DNA from: Deltaproteobacteria bacterium | GTDB taxonomy: Bacteria > Desulfobacterota > DSM-4660 > Desulfatiglandales > HGW-15 | Assembly (NCBI GenBank): GCA_016932235.1 | Contig: JAFGDF010000317.1 | Coordinates: forward strand, 1-35,361 | Direction: 5' to 3' | DNA: 35,361 nt | Part shown: piece by piece, positions 19,196 through 28,491 of the stretch | Layout of the letters: every line of letters starts with the position of its first letter | Numbering within the stretch: the first letter of the stretch is position 1 | Notes under the pieces: model-generated | The model's database searches: none | What the model saw: the letters and a program-made list of their open reading frames with translations, nothing else | Told to the model about the DNA's origin: nothing | Translations under genes and position numbers: made by a program

Positions 19196-20146
19196 CTACT
19201 GATCAGAAGGCCATGTGTTGTTTGTTTCATAACCAAGCTCTATCAAGATAGGAGCAAGGATAGGTTTTATCTCATTAATCTGTTCTCTAGTGAACTCTTT
19301 TTGCCATTTATTGAAATTGTCTTGTTTTAATACAGGCATTAAGGAATAAAATTCATCATATTGATCGAGCTTCAGAAATTCAAGGATCATATCAATAGTT
19401 TCTTTTCCTTCCCGAATCAGATTTTCATATCGTATCATTATCCTATCTTTTTCAGGTATTTCTTGCCAGTAATCTATTATTTTTTTGACACAACTCAGCC
19501 ATTGATAAGCGTTAAATTGAAGCAGACTATGTTTGGAAAGCATGCTTTCCCATCCTTTGAATCTGGGACCCCATCCGACCTGCCCGTTCCAGCGTATTCT
19601 GTTCAGGTGGCGCGATTTATTAAAAACATGACCGTGTGTCTCAAACCATAGCGCCCTTATTTTATGTCTGATAAAGGGCTGCCTTCCCAGCCACTCACGG
19701 ATAACGCCAAAAGCCTTTCTATAATTAAAGGCGTTCCCTGAAGAAGGATCGTTCACAATTTTTTCCCTGGCGAGCCATTCCTTGTTTATTGAAAGGGTGG
19801 CGTCCCTGCCGTCTCGGAGGATATGAATAAAACGAGCTTGCGGGAAAATCCTTTTTATAAAGGGGACTTTGAGACTGTTTCTGGGGGACTTGTCTATGAT
19901 GATTCTTCCTTTTGATTTCTTTCTGTATTCTGAAAAATCGGAAAATATCTGATTCTGAATTAAAGGTCCGGCATCCTCGAAGGTCCTTTCATCATGCGGC
20001 CAATTCCGAAAAAATCGATCCCACACAAAATAAGGTTCATACCATTGAGATATTTCCCTGTGGTTGTCAAGTATTTCACCCAGTATGGTTGTGCCTGATC
20101 TGGGTGATCCTAAAATAAATACAAAAGAGCCGTTATTTTCGGTCAT
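19196..20146 (-). CDS. sulfotransferase, PAPS-dependent
   Basis: 316 residues from an ATG at 20146 that overlaps the stop of the glycosyltransferase gene (ATGA); a GTG at 20155 would add three residues. The 5'-phosphosulfate loop GSPRSGTT lies near residue 13-20 and the 3'-phosphate-binding segment LRDGRDATLSINKEW near 110. A later motif, MIRYENLI, is typical of sulfotransferase family 1/3 folds. It transfers sulfate from PAPS, here probably to a glycan or lipid, judging by its neighbours. The acceptor cannot be told from sequence. Confidence 0.85.
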   Translation of the reverse strand: MTENNGSFVFILGSPRSGTTILGEILDNHREISQWYEPYFVWDRFFRNWPHDERTFEDAGPLIQNQIFSDFSEYRKKSKGRIIIDKSPRNSLKVPFIKRIFPQARFIHILRDGRDATLSINKEWLAREKIVNDPSSGNAFNYRKAFGVIREWLGRQPFIRHKIRALWFETHGHVFNKSRHLNRIRWNGQVGWGPRFKGWESMLSKHSLLQFNAYQWLSCVKKIIDYWQEIPEKDRIMIRYENLIREGKETIDMILEFLKLDQYDEFYSLMPVLKQDNFNKWQKEFTREQINEIKPILAPILIELGYETNNTWPSDQ

Positions 20147-21189
20147 CTCCACCACGCTTTCAGGATTGTCTTCGCGAACTGAAGACCATATTTCAGTTCG
20201 GTTCCCTTTTTTGTTTTACCGTATTTTCTTTTCAGAATTGTGATGGGTTCTTCCTTGATTTTCATTCCCTTTTTAACGGCGTCAATCAAAAGTTCACTCG
20301 TATGATACTGATCTTCATAAAGGTTTAAATTACTAATGACTTTTATCTTGAAGGCCCTGAAACCGCTTGAAGGGTCGGTAATCTTTTTTCCTAGAAGGAA
20401 ACTGATCAGGATACTGAAAAAACGGACTCCCACATATCTTATGACACTATCCTTTTCTCTGCTTCCAAGTATTCGTGAGCCAATTACGAGATCATATTGA
20501 TCATTGAGCAATGGCCTGACCAGTTTTTCAATATCCTGGGGACGATGCTGCCCATCCGCGTCCATGGTAACACATAATAGGGCGTTGGAATGATTAAGAA
20601 TATCATACCCGAGTCTTAATGCGGCGCCTCCGCCCCGGTTGATAGGATTTTTTACCGGAAAAACGTTTTTAAAACTGCCTGCAATATAATACGTTTCATC
20701 ATCACTTCCATCATCAATGATCAGAGTGCCAACTTCAGTTCCATTTATCCTTTCAGGAATCAGTGGCAATAGTTCCTTGAGATTATCCGCCTCGTTATAG
20801 GCCGGGATCAGGATCATGATGGGTTTGATTTTATCTTTTATTTCTATTTTCCTGAGGATTTCGTCTCTTCCCAGGTAGCGAACGAGTTTGTCAAACTGGG
20901 ACCTGAGGTTCTCCAATACTGCTTTGAAGTATAATAGGAGAAAAAGAAAAAATAAGTTTGAGATTACCAAAAGTGCGAGGATCCTTCCCCTTTGCGCATT
21001 GTGCAGGGAAAGCATATCACGTACCACGTTCAGGAGATCGGGATTAATCGAAACCAGTATCAGTAATATATTGAAAAGTGAATACAGGATGAAATTTGAC
21101 TTTTTCCATTTAGGTCCGCGATAGATTAAAAAGGTTATGATTATCCCTGAGATACCAAGAATCAATCCGAAAAGCCTAAGGTTAGACAT
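20143..21189 (-). CDS. DUF2304-like membrane domain fused to family 2 glycosyltransferase
   Basis: 348 residues from the ATG at 21189; a GTG at 21201 is also possible, and neither has a clear ribosome binding site. The first 110 residues hold three hydrophobic helices like DUF2304. The GT-A domain follows (about 125-345) with ILIPAYNEADNLKELLP, the nucleotide/metal motif TMDADGQHRPQD, and GSSGFRAFK-like DPSSGFRAF. This matches dolichol- or polyprenyl-phosphate mannose/glucose synthases. It is the first gene of a four-gene operon and lies divergent from hdrA1. Confidence 0.85.
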   Translation of the reverse strand: MSNLRLFGLILGISGIIITFLIYRGPKWKKSNFILYSLFNILLILVSINPDLLNVVRDMLSLHNAQRGRILALLVISNLFFLFLLLYFKAVLENLRSQFDKLVRYLGRDEILRKIEIKDKIKPIMILIPAYNEADNLKELLPLIPERINGTEVGTLIIDDGSDDETYYIAGSFKNVFPVKNPINRGGGAALRLGYDILNHSNALLCVTMDADGQHRPQDIEKLVRPLLNDQYDLVIGSRILGSREKDSVIRYVGVRFFSILISFLLGKKITDPSSGFRAFKIKVISNLNLYEDQYHTSELLIDAVKKGMKIKEEPITILKRKYGKTKKGTELKYGLQFAKTILKAWWR

Positions 21190-21225
21190 TAGAAGCCACA
21201 CGTTTAGTTTGAATTATAATGGATA

Positions 21226-21242
21226 CTGCGATCGAGTCGCAG
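21226..21242. promoter_or_regulatory. inverted repeat upstream of the GT2 operon
   Basis: CTGCGA-TCGAG-TCGCAG, a perfect 6-bp inverted repeat, just upstream of a possible TATAAT (minus strand, 21218-21213) for the glycosyltransferase operon. No good -35 box is seen at standard spacing, so the promoter, if real, may need an activator. Confidence 0.35.
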
Positions 21243-21253
21243 GATGACAAACA

Positions 21254-21269
21254 GTTGATTTCAATCAAC
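21254..21269. promoter_or_regulatory. FNR-type binding site in the divergent region
   Basis: GTTGATT-TC-AATCAAC is a perfect 7-2-7 palindrome whose core, TTGAT-N4-ATCAA (21255-21268), equals the FNR consensus. It lies about 55 bp upstream of the predicted GT2 start point and about 170 bp upstream of the hdrA1 start point, so it could serve either operon. The regulator is not in the window. Confidence 0.65.
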
Positions 21270-21398
21270 CTACTTTGAAACCTTTCGTTTTGTGGACGAG
21301 GGTAGTTTAATAAGCCCAATCGAAATCTTTGATCGTGATGATCTTATTATTATCTCAAGAAAATTCAAGCAAATCTTTTTTCATGAATGAAATGATGC

Positions 21399-21428
21399 TT
21401 GACAATCAAGGAATTCATTATATATAAA
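21399..21428 (+). promoter_or_regulatory. sigma70-type promoter of the hdrA1 operon
   Basis: TTGACA at 21399-21404, followed by TATATA at 21421-21426 (16-base spacer) or TATAAA at 21423-21428 (18-base spacer). The leader to the hdrA1 ATG is about 80 bases and A/T-rich, with AGGAG 7 bases before the ATG. Confidence 0.6.
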
Positions 21429-21512
21429 TCAAGCTTGTGGATTTTTTCACAATCTTATTTAATATATTTTTCATGCAATAAAATTTAGTTTCCACTATAT
21501 CAGGAGCTAATA

Positions 21513-24500
21513 ATGAATGGAGAGAATCCCAATAATATCCAAGGCTCAGTCGCGGTGATAGGCGGTGGTATCGCGGGCATGCAGGCTGCCCTGGATCTGG
21601 CGAACGCGGGTTTCTATGTATACTTGGTGGAGTCATCGCCAGCTATTGGCGGTGTGATGGCGCAGCTCGACAAGACTTTTCCTACAAATGACTGTTCCAT
21701 GTGAATTATCTCACCCAAACTGGTCGAGGTTGGCCGGCATTTAAACATCGAGTTATTAACATTGTCAGAAGTTACAGGTTTGACGGGCGAGGCGGGCAAT
21801 TTTACTGCAACGGTCCGGCAGAAGCCGCGATATGTGGATATGGAAAGGTGCATTGCCTGCGGGCTTTGCGCTGAGAAGTGTCCCCGCAAGGTAGACGACG
21901 AGTACGAAGAGGGGATGACTGCGCGCAAGGCTGTTTACGTCCCCTATCCCCAGGCAGTGCCGCTGAAGTATGTCATTGATGCGGACCACTGTATCTATTT
22001 TAAAAATGGGAAGTGCAGGGCCTGCGAAAAATTCTGCCCGGCCGGGGCCATTAATTTCGAGGATACTGAAAAAACCCTGACCCTTTCGGTGGGAGCGATC
22101 ATCGTGACCACCGGATTGCAAACCTTTGATCCCTCACTGATGGACGTTTACCAATATAGCAAGCTTCCCAACGTAGTCACTAGCTTGGAATATGAACGGC
22201 TTTTATCATCGGGCGGTCCTATGGGCGGGAAATTGAAGCGGCCTTCAGATGGCCGAGTGCCGGAGAAGATCGCTTGGCTTCAGTGCGTTGGATCCAGAGA
22301 TTTAAATCGTTGCGATAATCCCTATTGCTCCACGGTCTGCTGCATGTACGCCTTGAAAGAGGCCATGATGACCAAGGAGCATGTATCCGGCGAGATGACT
22401 CCCACTATATTCATGATGGATATGCGCACGTATGGCAAGGATTTTGAAAAATATTACGAACGAGCCAAGGACGAAGGGGTCCGCTTTGTCCGTTCACGGG
22501 TCCATACCGTAACAGAAGCTCCGGACGGTACTCTGATTACCCGCTATGTAGACGAAGGAGGCCAAATCATTGAAGACTCTTTTGACATGATGGTGCTCTC
22601 TGTAGGCATGGAACCATCCCCGCAAACAGCCGTTCTGGCCGATATCCTGGGGATCGATCTTAATCTCTCGCGATTTATTGCCACCGGCGATCTAACTCCG
22701 GTGGATACCAGTCGGCCGGGTATATTTGCGGCAGGTGTCGCCCGGGGATGTAAGGATATTCCCGATTCCGTGATGGAGGCCAGCGCGGCCGCGGCAAGTG
22801 CATCACGTTTACTGGCGAAGGCCAGGGGGCAGAAAGTCAGGGTTCGAGAGTTTCCACCGGAGCGAGACGTTTACGGTCAAACCCCGAGGATCGGCGTGTT
22901 TGTATGTAACTGCGGGTCCAACATCGGCGGGATCGCAGACGTGCCCCAAATCGCGGAATACGCCCGAACTCTGCCAGGCGTAGTCTATGTGGAAGAAAAC
23001 CTGTTTACCTGCAGCCAGGATACCCAGGATAAGATGACCGGGATGATTGCGGAGCATGAATTAAACCGGGTAGTGGTCGCGGCCTGTACTCCACGTACCC
23101 ATGAATCGCTTTTCCAGGAGACCCTGCGAAACGCCGGTTTGAACCCCTATTTATTTGAAATGGCCAACATCCGCAACCAGTGTACCTGGGTACATTCCCA
23201 TAATAAGGAAATCGCAACCGCCAAGGCCAAGGACCTGGTGGCCATGGCTGTGGCCCGGGCGTCCCTGCTGGAGCCGCTGACACCGGCCATGGTGGATATA
23301 GAGCGATCCGTGCTGGTGGTTGGCGGCGGTGCGGCCGGTCTGACAGCAGCCCTGAGCCTTGCCGACCAAGGCTTCCCGGCGGCAGTGGTGGAGAAATCCG
23401 AAACGTTAGGAGGTGCGGTCCATAATTATGTCAAAAACGATCAGGCCAGAGACTATATAAGCGCTCTGGCAGAGGAAGCGAAGGGCCGCGATGACATTCG
23501 TATTTTCACCTCGGCTGAGATCACCCATGTCTCCGGATTTATCGGCAGTTTTGAAACCACGATCCGCACTCCCAAAGGAGAGCAGATCCTTTCTCATGGC
23601 GTTACCGTACTGGCTACAGGCGGGGTCCCGGCCGACACGGATGAATATATGTATCATCAAAGCGACCGGGTGACCCGCTGGCATGACCTTTGGGATCACC
23701 CCTCTTTATCTGAGGCCAAAAGCATTGTTTTTATCCAGTGCGTAGGGTCCCGGGACGAAAACCGGCCATATTGCTCCAGGATATGCTGCACTGCTTCCAT
23801 TGAAAATGCCATCCGGTTAAAGAAAGAAAAGCCGGAGCGCCGGATCTATATAATCTATAGGGATATTCGGACATATGGCGACCGGGAGCGTCTGTACCAA
23901 GAAGCCCGGAAGATGGGGGTCTTATTTATTCGTTACACCCCGGAGCGACGGCCCCGGGTGAGCCGGGCCGGTGATGGCCTTATCGTAACGGCCTATGATC
24001 CGGTCCTGAATAAGGACCTGACGATTGAGGCGGATCTGGTCAACCTGGCCACAGCCATTGAACCGGCGGAAAATAATGAGCTGACCCGGATGTTTAAGGT
24101 CTCTGTAAACGCCGAAAATTTTCTGGCCGAGGCCCACGCCAAGCTGAGGCCTGTGGACTGCGCTACAGATGGGGTATTTATCTGTGGGCTGGCCCATTAT
24201 CCCAAATTTTTAGACGAATCACTGGCACAAGCCCAGGCCGTAGCGGCCCGGGCTGCCACGGTCCTGTCATGCGACCGCATCGCCATCGAGTCGATCGTAT
24301 CGGAAGTGGACGAGGCCCGGTGTATCGGATGCGGCCTTTGCGAGAATCTTTGCCCTTTCGGTGCCATACGTTTAAAACGGCTGGAAGGTTTGGGTTACAG
24401 GGCGGAAACCATCTCGGCATTATGCAAGGGGTGCGGCACCTGCGCCGCCAGCTGCCCGCAGAAGGCCATCGATATGAAACATTTTCGGGATCAACAAATT

Positions 24501-24527
24501 AAAGCGGTCGTGGCGGCCGGCATGTAG
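21513..24527 (+). CDS. hdrA: HdrA-like FAD iron-sulfur selenoprotein, copy 1
   Basis: 1004 residues read through an in-frame TGA (21702-21704) as Sec64, in the context [20 protein letters not shown], where HdrA homologs carry Cys or Sec. Two HdrA-type halves are visible. The first has FAD motif GGGIAG (about 17), Sec64, ferredoxin-like [11 protein letters not shown] (about 113), a C-x7-C-x2-C-x3-C set (about 160-175) and [11 protein letters not shown] (about 267). The second has the N-terminal HdrA motif [13 protein letters not shown] (about 460), a second FAD motif GGGAAG (about 600), YCSRICC (about 747), and two C-terminal [4Fe-4S] sets (about 936 and 970). HdrA is the flavin centre for electron bifurcation in known Hdr complexes. 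The gene is visibly more G/C-rich in its second half than hdrA2. Confidence 0.9.
21702..21737 (+). promoter_or_regulatory. hdrA1 Sec UGA codon with SECIS hairpin
   Basis: After the TGA and 15 bases, CTGGTC (21720-21725) pairs with GGCCGG (21732-21737), two pairs being G-U. The 6-base loop GAGGTT carries the GGU expected at a bacterial SECIS tip. The same structure and nearly the same bases occur in hdrA2. Confidence 0.8.
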
Positions 24528-24543
24528 TTGAAGGAGAAGTAAC

Positions 24544-25302
24544 ATGTATAACGGTCAACTGAAGATAGTCGGATTTTTATGCAACTGGTGCGCATACGCA
24601 GGGGCGGATCTGGCCGGGGTATCCCGATTCCAGTATCCGGCCACCATCCGTCCGATCCGGGTCATGTGCAGCGGCCGGGTTGACCCGCTGTTTGTGGTAG
24701 AGGCGTTTGAAAAAGGTTTTGACGGCGTATTTGTCGCCGGTTGACATCCTGGTGAATGTCATTACCAGGATGGTAATCTTTATGCGGAGAAAAAGATGGC
24801 AGCATTGTCCACACTTCTGGATATATCCGGCATCGGCCGCGAGCGGATTTATATAAAGTGGGTGAGTTCGGCTGAAGGGAAACTTTTTGCCGAGTACGCC
24901 GAACAAATCAGCCGTGCCATAGAACTTATAGGCCCCTTTGATAAAGATAAATGGCGTCTACCCCTGGCTGCGATCCGGAGGATACTGTCCGCCACACGCA
25001 TACGCTGGCTGATGGGGATGGAACGTCATCTGGAGGAAGATGGCAATGTCTACGGTGAGAAGATAACGCCGGAGCGATTTCGGCCTTTGTTGAACCGGGC
25101 CATGCGCGAAGAGTATGAAAAAGCCTTGGTACTGGAAACACTAACCAGAAAGGATGGCAGGCTGGTGGGGCAGATCGCCGACGCCACCGGACTGGCGGTG
25201 CCCAAGGTAGCGACCTGCCTGATGGATTTGGAGAGAGAAGGACTGGCTGGCGTAGAGTGCTATGAGGATCGGCATCCAAAATTGATTCGGCTATGTGAAT
25301 GA
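24544..25302 (+). CDS. mvhD: MvhD/FrhD-like iron-sulfur selenoprotein with C-terminal winged-helix-like extension, copy 1
   Basis: 252 residues through an in-frame TGA (24742-24744) read as Sec67. The MvhD domain (1-140) has [28 protein letters not shown], and the family motif GVFVAG-U-HPGECHY, where other members have Cys at the Sec place. MvhD carries a [2Fe-2S] cluster and hands electrons to HdrA. The usual family length is about 140; here about 110 residues follow, including a helix-turn-helix-like stretch [18 protein letters not shown] with a wing-like end. AAGGAG precedes the ATG, 16 bp after hdrA1. The extension is absent in copy 2. Confidence 0.88.
24742..24772 (+). promoter_or_regulatory. 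mvhD1 Sec UGA codon with adjoining 9-bp hairpin
   Basis: Directly after the TGA, CATCCTGGT (24745-24753) pairs perfectly with ACCAGGATG (24764-24772). The 10-base loop GAATGTCATT can close by two further pairs to leave ATGTCA. Unlike the other copies there is no spacer between codon and stem. Confidence 0.75.
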
Positions 25303-25408
25303 TTTGTCCATCTGAAACTTGTAACCTTAATGATAGGCCGATATACGAACACGCATCATTTATTGGTGATGAAAACGGATTATTAATAGGTGAATACATA
25401 GGTTTAAT
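25303..25408 (+). other. gap between mvhD1 and hdrA2
   Basis: 106 bp with no ORF. TTGTCC at its start with a weak TTAATG-like -10 might form a promoter for the second half of the operon, but this is not convincing. The ribosome binding site before hdrA2 is poor (TAGGT), in contrast with hdrA1. Confidence 0.3.
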
Positions 25409-28400
25409 ATGGCTAGTACGAAAGAAATAATAGGCAGCGTGGTGGTGGTCGGTGCCGGTATAGCCGGTATGCAGACATCGTTGGACCTTGCAGACTCGGG
25501 TTATTACGTTCATTTGGTAGATTTTTCGCCCACAGTGGGTGGAATGATGGCCCAGCTGGACAAGACCTTTCCGACTAACGACTGCTCAATGTGAATTATA
25601 TCACCCAAACTGGTCGAGGTCGGCCGGCATAATAATATCAACATCATCAGCAATACAGAAGTCCAAAATGTGGACGGCGTACCAGGTAATTTTAGAGTAA
25701 AATTGGCCACTCAGCCACGGTTCATCGACGCTGTGAAATGTACCGGCTGCGGTCAATGCAGACAGGTTTGCCCTGTCACAGGGAGAGACGGCTTCAACCA
25801 GGGCTTGTCCCAAAAAGCGGCGATCTATATTCAATATCCACAATCCGTGCCTTTATCTTACTCTATAGATCCGAATCTTTGCATCGGATGTGGACTGTGT
25901 GAAAAAATTTGCCTGGCTGAAGCCATTGATTACAAGGATAGCCGGAATGAATTTACTTTGACGGCCGGAGCTATTGTTTTAGCTCCAGGCAGCCAGGCAT
26001 TTGATCCTTCTGGCCTGGATCTTTACGGATATGACAAGTCTCCCGACGTATTAACCAGCTTGGAATTTGAGCGGATACTGAGCGCCTCAGGGCCTTTTAT
26101 GGGGCACGTGCAACGTCCTTCTGACTTAGCTATCCCCAAAAAAATAGCTTGGCTTCAGTGTGTCGGATCCCGGGATATCAACCGTTGTGATAATGCTTAC
26201 TGCTCTTCGGTTTGCTGTATGTATGCCATTAAGGAGGCAGTTATTGCAAAGGAGCATGCGGGGGAGGATCTGGACTGCGCTATCTTTTTTATCGACATGC
26301 GCACACATGGAAAGGATTTTGAAAGATATTATAACAATGCCATTAACAGCGGTGTCCGGTTTATCAGGTCCAGGATACATTCCATTGATACCACTAATGA
26401 AACAGGAGATTTGCTCATAAATTATTTTAGTGATGATGGCGAGGTAAAAAAGGAAAATTTTGATTTGATCATTCTTTCGGTTGGGATGGAGACCTCGCCG
26501 GAGGTTGTTGCACTGGCTGAAAAACTGGGAGTTGAGCTAACGGATGAGAGGTTTTGTAAAACCGACACCTTTCACCCTGTAAGCACCTCCAGGGAGGGCA
26601 TCTTTGTTTGCGGTGTTTTCCAGGGGCCGAAGGATATCCCTCAATCGGTGATTGAAGCCAGTTCAAGCGCCGCGGACGCGGGGGCGCTATTGAGCCCTGC
26701 AAGACACAGCATGACAAAGACGAAGGAGATTCCAGAAGAAAGGGTTGTAACGGGAGATCGACCCCGCATCGGTGTGTTTGTCTGTCATTGTGGAATAAAC
26801 ATAGGTGGAGTGGTGGATGTTCCTGCCGTAAGGGATTATGCGAGGAGTCTTCCTTACGTGGAATATGTGGCGGATAACCTTTACACTTGTTCTCAGGATA
26901 CTCAGGAAACAATATCCCAGGTTATTCGGGAGGAGAATCTCAACAGGATCGTGGTAGCGGCCTGTACCCCCAAGACCCATGAGCCGCTTTTCCAGGAAAC
27001 ACTGGTCAATTCCGGTCTTAACAAATATCTGTTCGAGATGACCAACATTCGGAACCAGGATTCATGGGTGCACAAGGACAATCCGGTTATTGCCACTGAC
27101 AAGGCAAAGGATCTTGTTAGAATGGCTGTGGCCAAGGTAGCCCTTATGGAACCACTCAGGGAGACGGAGCTTGAAGTAAATCAGAATGCTCTTGTCATCG
27201 GAGGCGGCATTTCAGGGATGGCGGCCGCAAAGAGCCTGAGCGAGCAGGGGTATCCGGTTGATATTATAGAAAAGGAACCCATGCTGGGAGGGCAGGCGTT
27301 GAACCTGTTCAGGACCTGGAAAAATGAAGATATTCAGGAAAACCTCAAAGCCATGATTGATGATATCCAAAGGGATAAAAATATCCGCGTACATCTGGGC
27401 GCAAAACTGACAGGCGTGGAAGGTTTTGTGGGTAATTTTAGATCCAGGATCGTATCGAACGGAAAAGAGAAGACCGTGGAGCATGGAATAGCCGTGATCG
27501 CTACGGGTGCTGCAGGCTATAGACCGGATGAATATCTTTATGGCCATGATCCCAGGGTAATGACCCAGCAGGAACTGGACAGGAAGTTTATCGACAGGGA
27601 TCCGTCGATTAGAGAGATGAATACGGCGGTTTTTATCCAGTGCGTCGGTTCCAGGGAACCGGAAAGACCTTACTGCTCCAGGGTATGCTGTACTCACTCC
27701 GTTGAAAGCGCGTTACACCTCAAAGAGTTGAACCCTGACATGAGAATTTATATCCTTTACAGGGATATGAGGACCTATGGTGAACGCGAACTGCTTTATA
27801 AAAAGGCGAGGGAAGCAGGAATCATATTTATCAGGTATTCTGTTGATGAAAAACCCGTTGTAAGGGCAGGGAAGAGTAACCTGGAAATCCAGGTTAAGGA
27901 CCACGTCCTTCGACGCCAGATCGTCATAAAATCAGATCTTCTTACTCTTGCCACCGCCATCGTTCCAAACAAAGACGAAGAATTGGCTCAATTTTTCAAA
28001 GTCCCCACGAATGAAGACGGTTTTTTCATTGAAGCGCATGCAAAGCTGGGTCCTTCAGAATTTGCCACTGACGGTGTGTTTCTCTGCGGCATGGCCCATT
28101 ATCCGAAACCTATTGGTGAGTCCATAGCTCAGGCCAAGGCAGCCGCCTCGAGGGCAATAACCCTTCTTGCGAGAAAGAAGGTATCCGTAAGCGGGACAGT
28201 GGCATATACCAATCCTGTCGTCTGCAGCGGTTGCGGCATCTGCATAGACGTATGCCCCTATTCAGCGCCTTCGTTTATCAAAGAAGGGCCTTTTGCGGGG
28301 AAGGCGGAAGTGAATCCTGTTCTTTGCAAGGGGTGCGGACTCTGTGTCGCATCATGCAGGTCAGGGGCCCTTAACCTCAGGGGTTTTGAAACAGGCCAGA

Positions 28401-28426
28401 TCATGGCCATGGTAAATGAGATCTGA
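25409..28426 (+). CDS. hdrA: HdrA-like FAD iron-sulfur selenoprotein, copy 2
   Basis: 1005 residues through an in-frame TGA (25592-25594) read as Sec62, context [20 protein letters not shown], the same as copy 1. Layout as copy 1: FAD motif GAGIAG (about 15), CTGCGQCRQVC (about 111), [11 protein letters not shown] (about 157), CDNAYCSSVCC (about 260), GVFVCHCGINIGG (about 455), second FAD motif GGGISG (about 597), YCSRVCC (about 755), and two C-terminal [4Fe-4S] sets (about 938 and 973). The second N-terminal cluster has the ordinary C-x2-C-x2-C spacing here but C-x7-C-x2-C in copy 1, so the copies are not equivalent. Base composition is close to the genome around it. Confidence 0.9.
25592..25627 (+). 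promoter_or_regulatory. hdrA2 Sec UGA codon with SECIS hairpin
   Basis: CTGGTC (25610-25615) pairs with GGCCGG (25622-25627) around the loop GAGGTC, starting 15 bases after the TGA. It is identical to the hdrA1 element except for the last loop base. Confidence 0.8.
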
Positions 28427-28491
28427 TCTGATATCGTAAATGATAAAATATTATACAGATAGTTCAAACCTTATTTTTGCAGGAGAATCAA

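Noticed and set aside
21329..21343. second FNR-like box TTGAT-N4-ATGAT
   Set aside because: The right half departs from ATCAA at two positions and the palindrome is poor.
24926..25513. 195-residue minus-strand ORF across the mvhD1-hdrA2 gap
   Set aside because: It overlaps two well-supported genes antisense and shows no motif or start signal.
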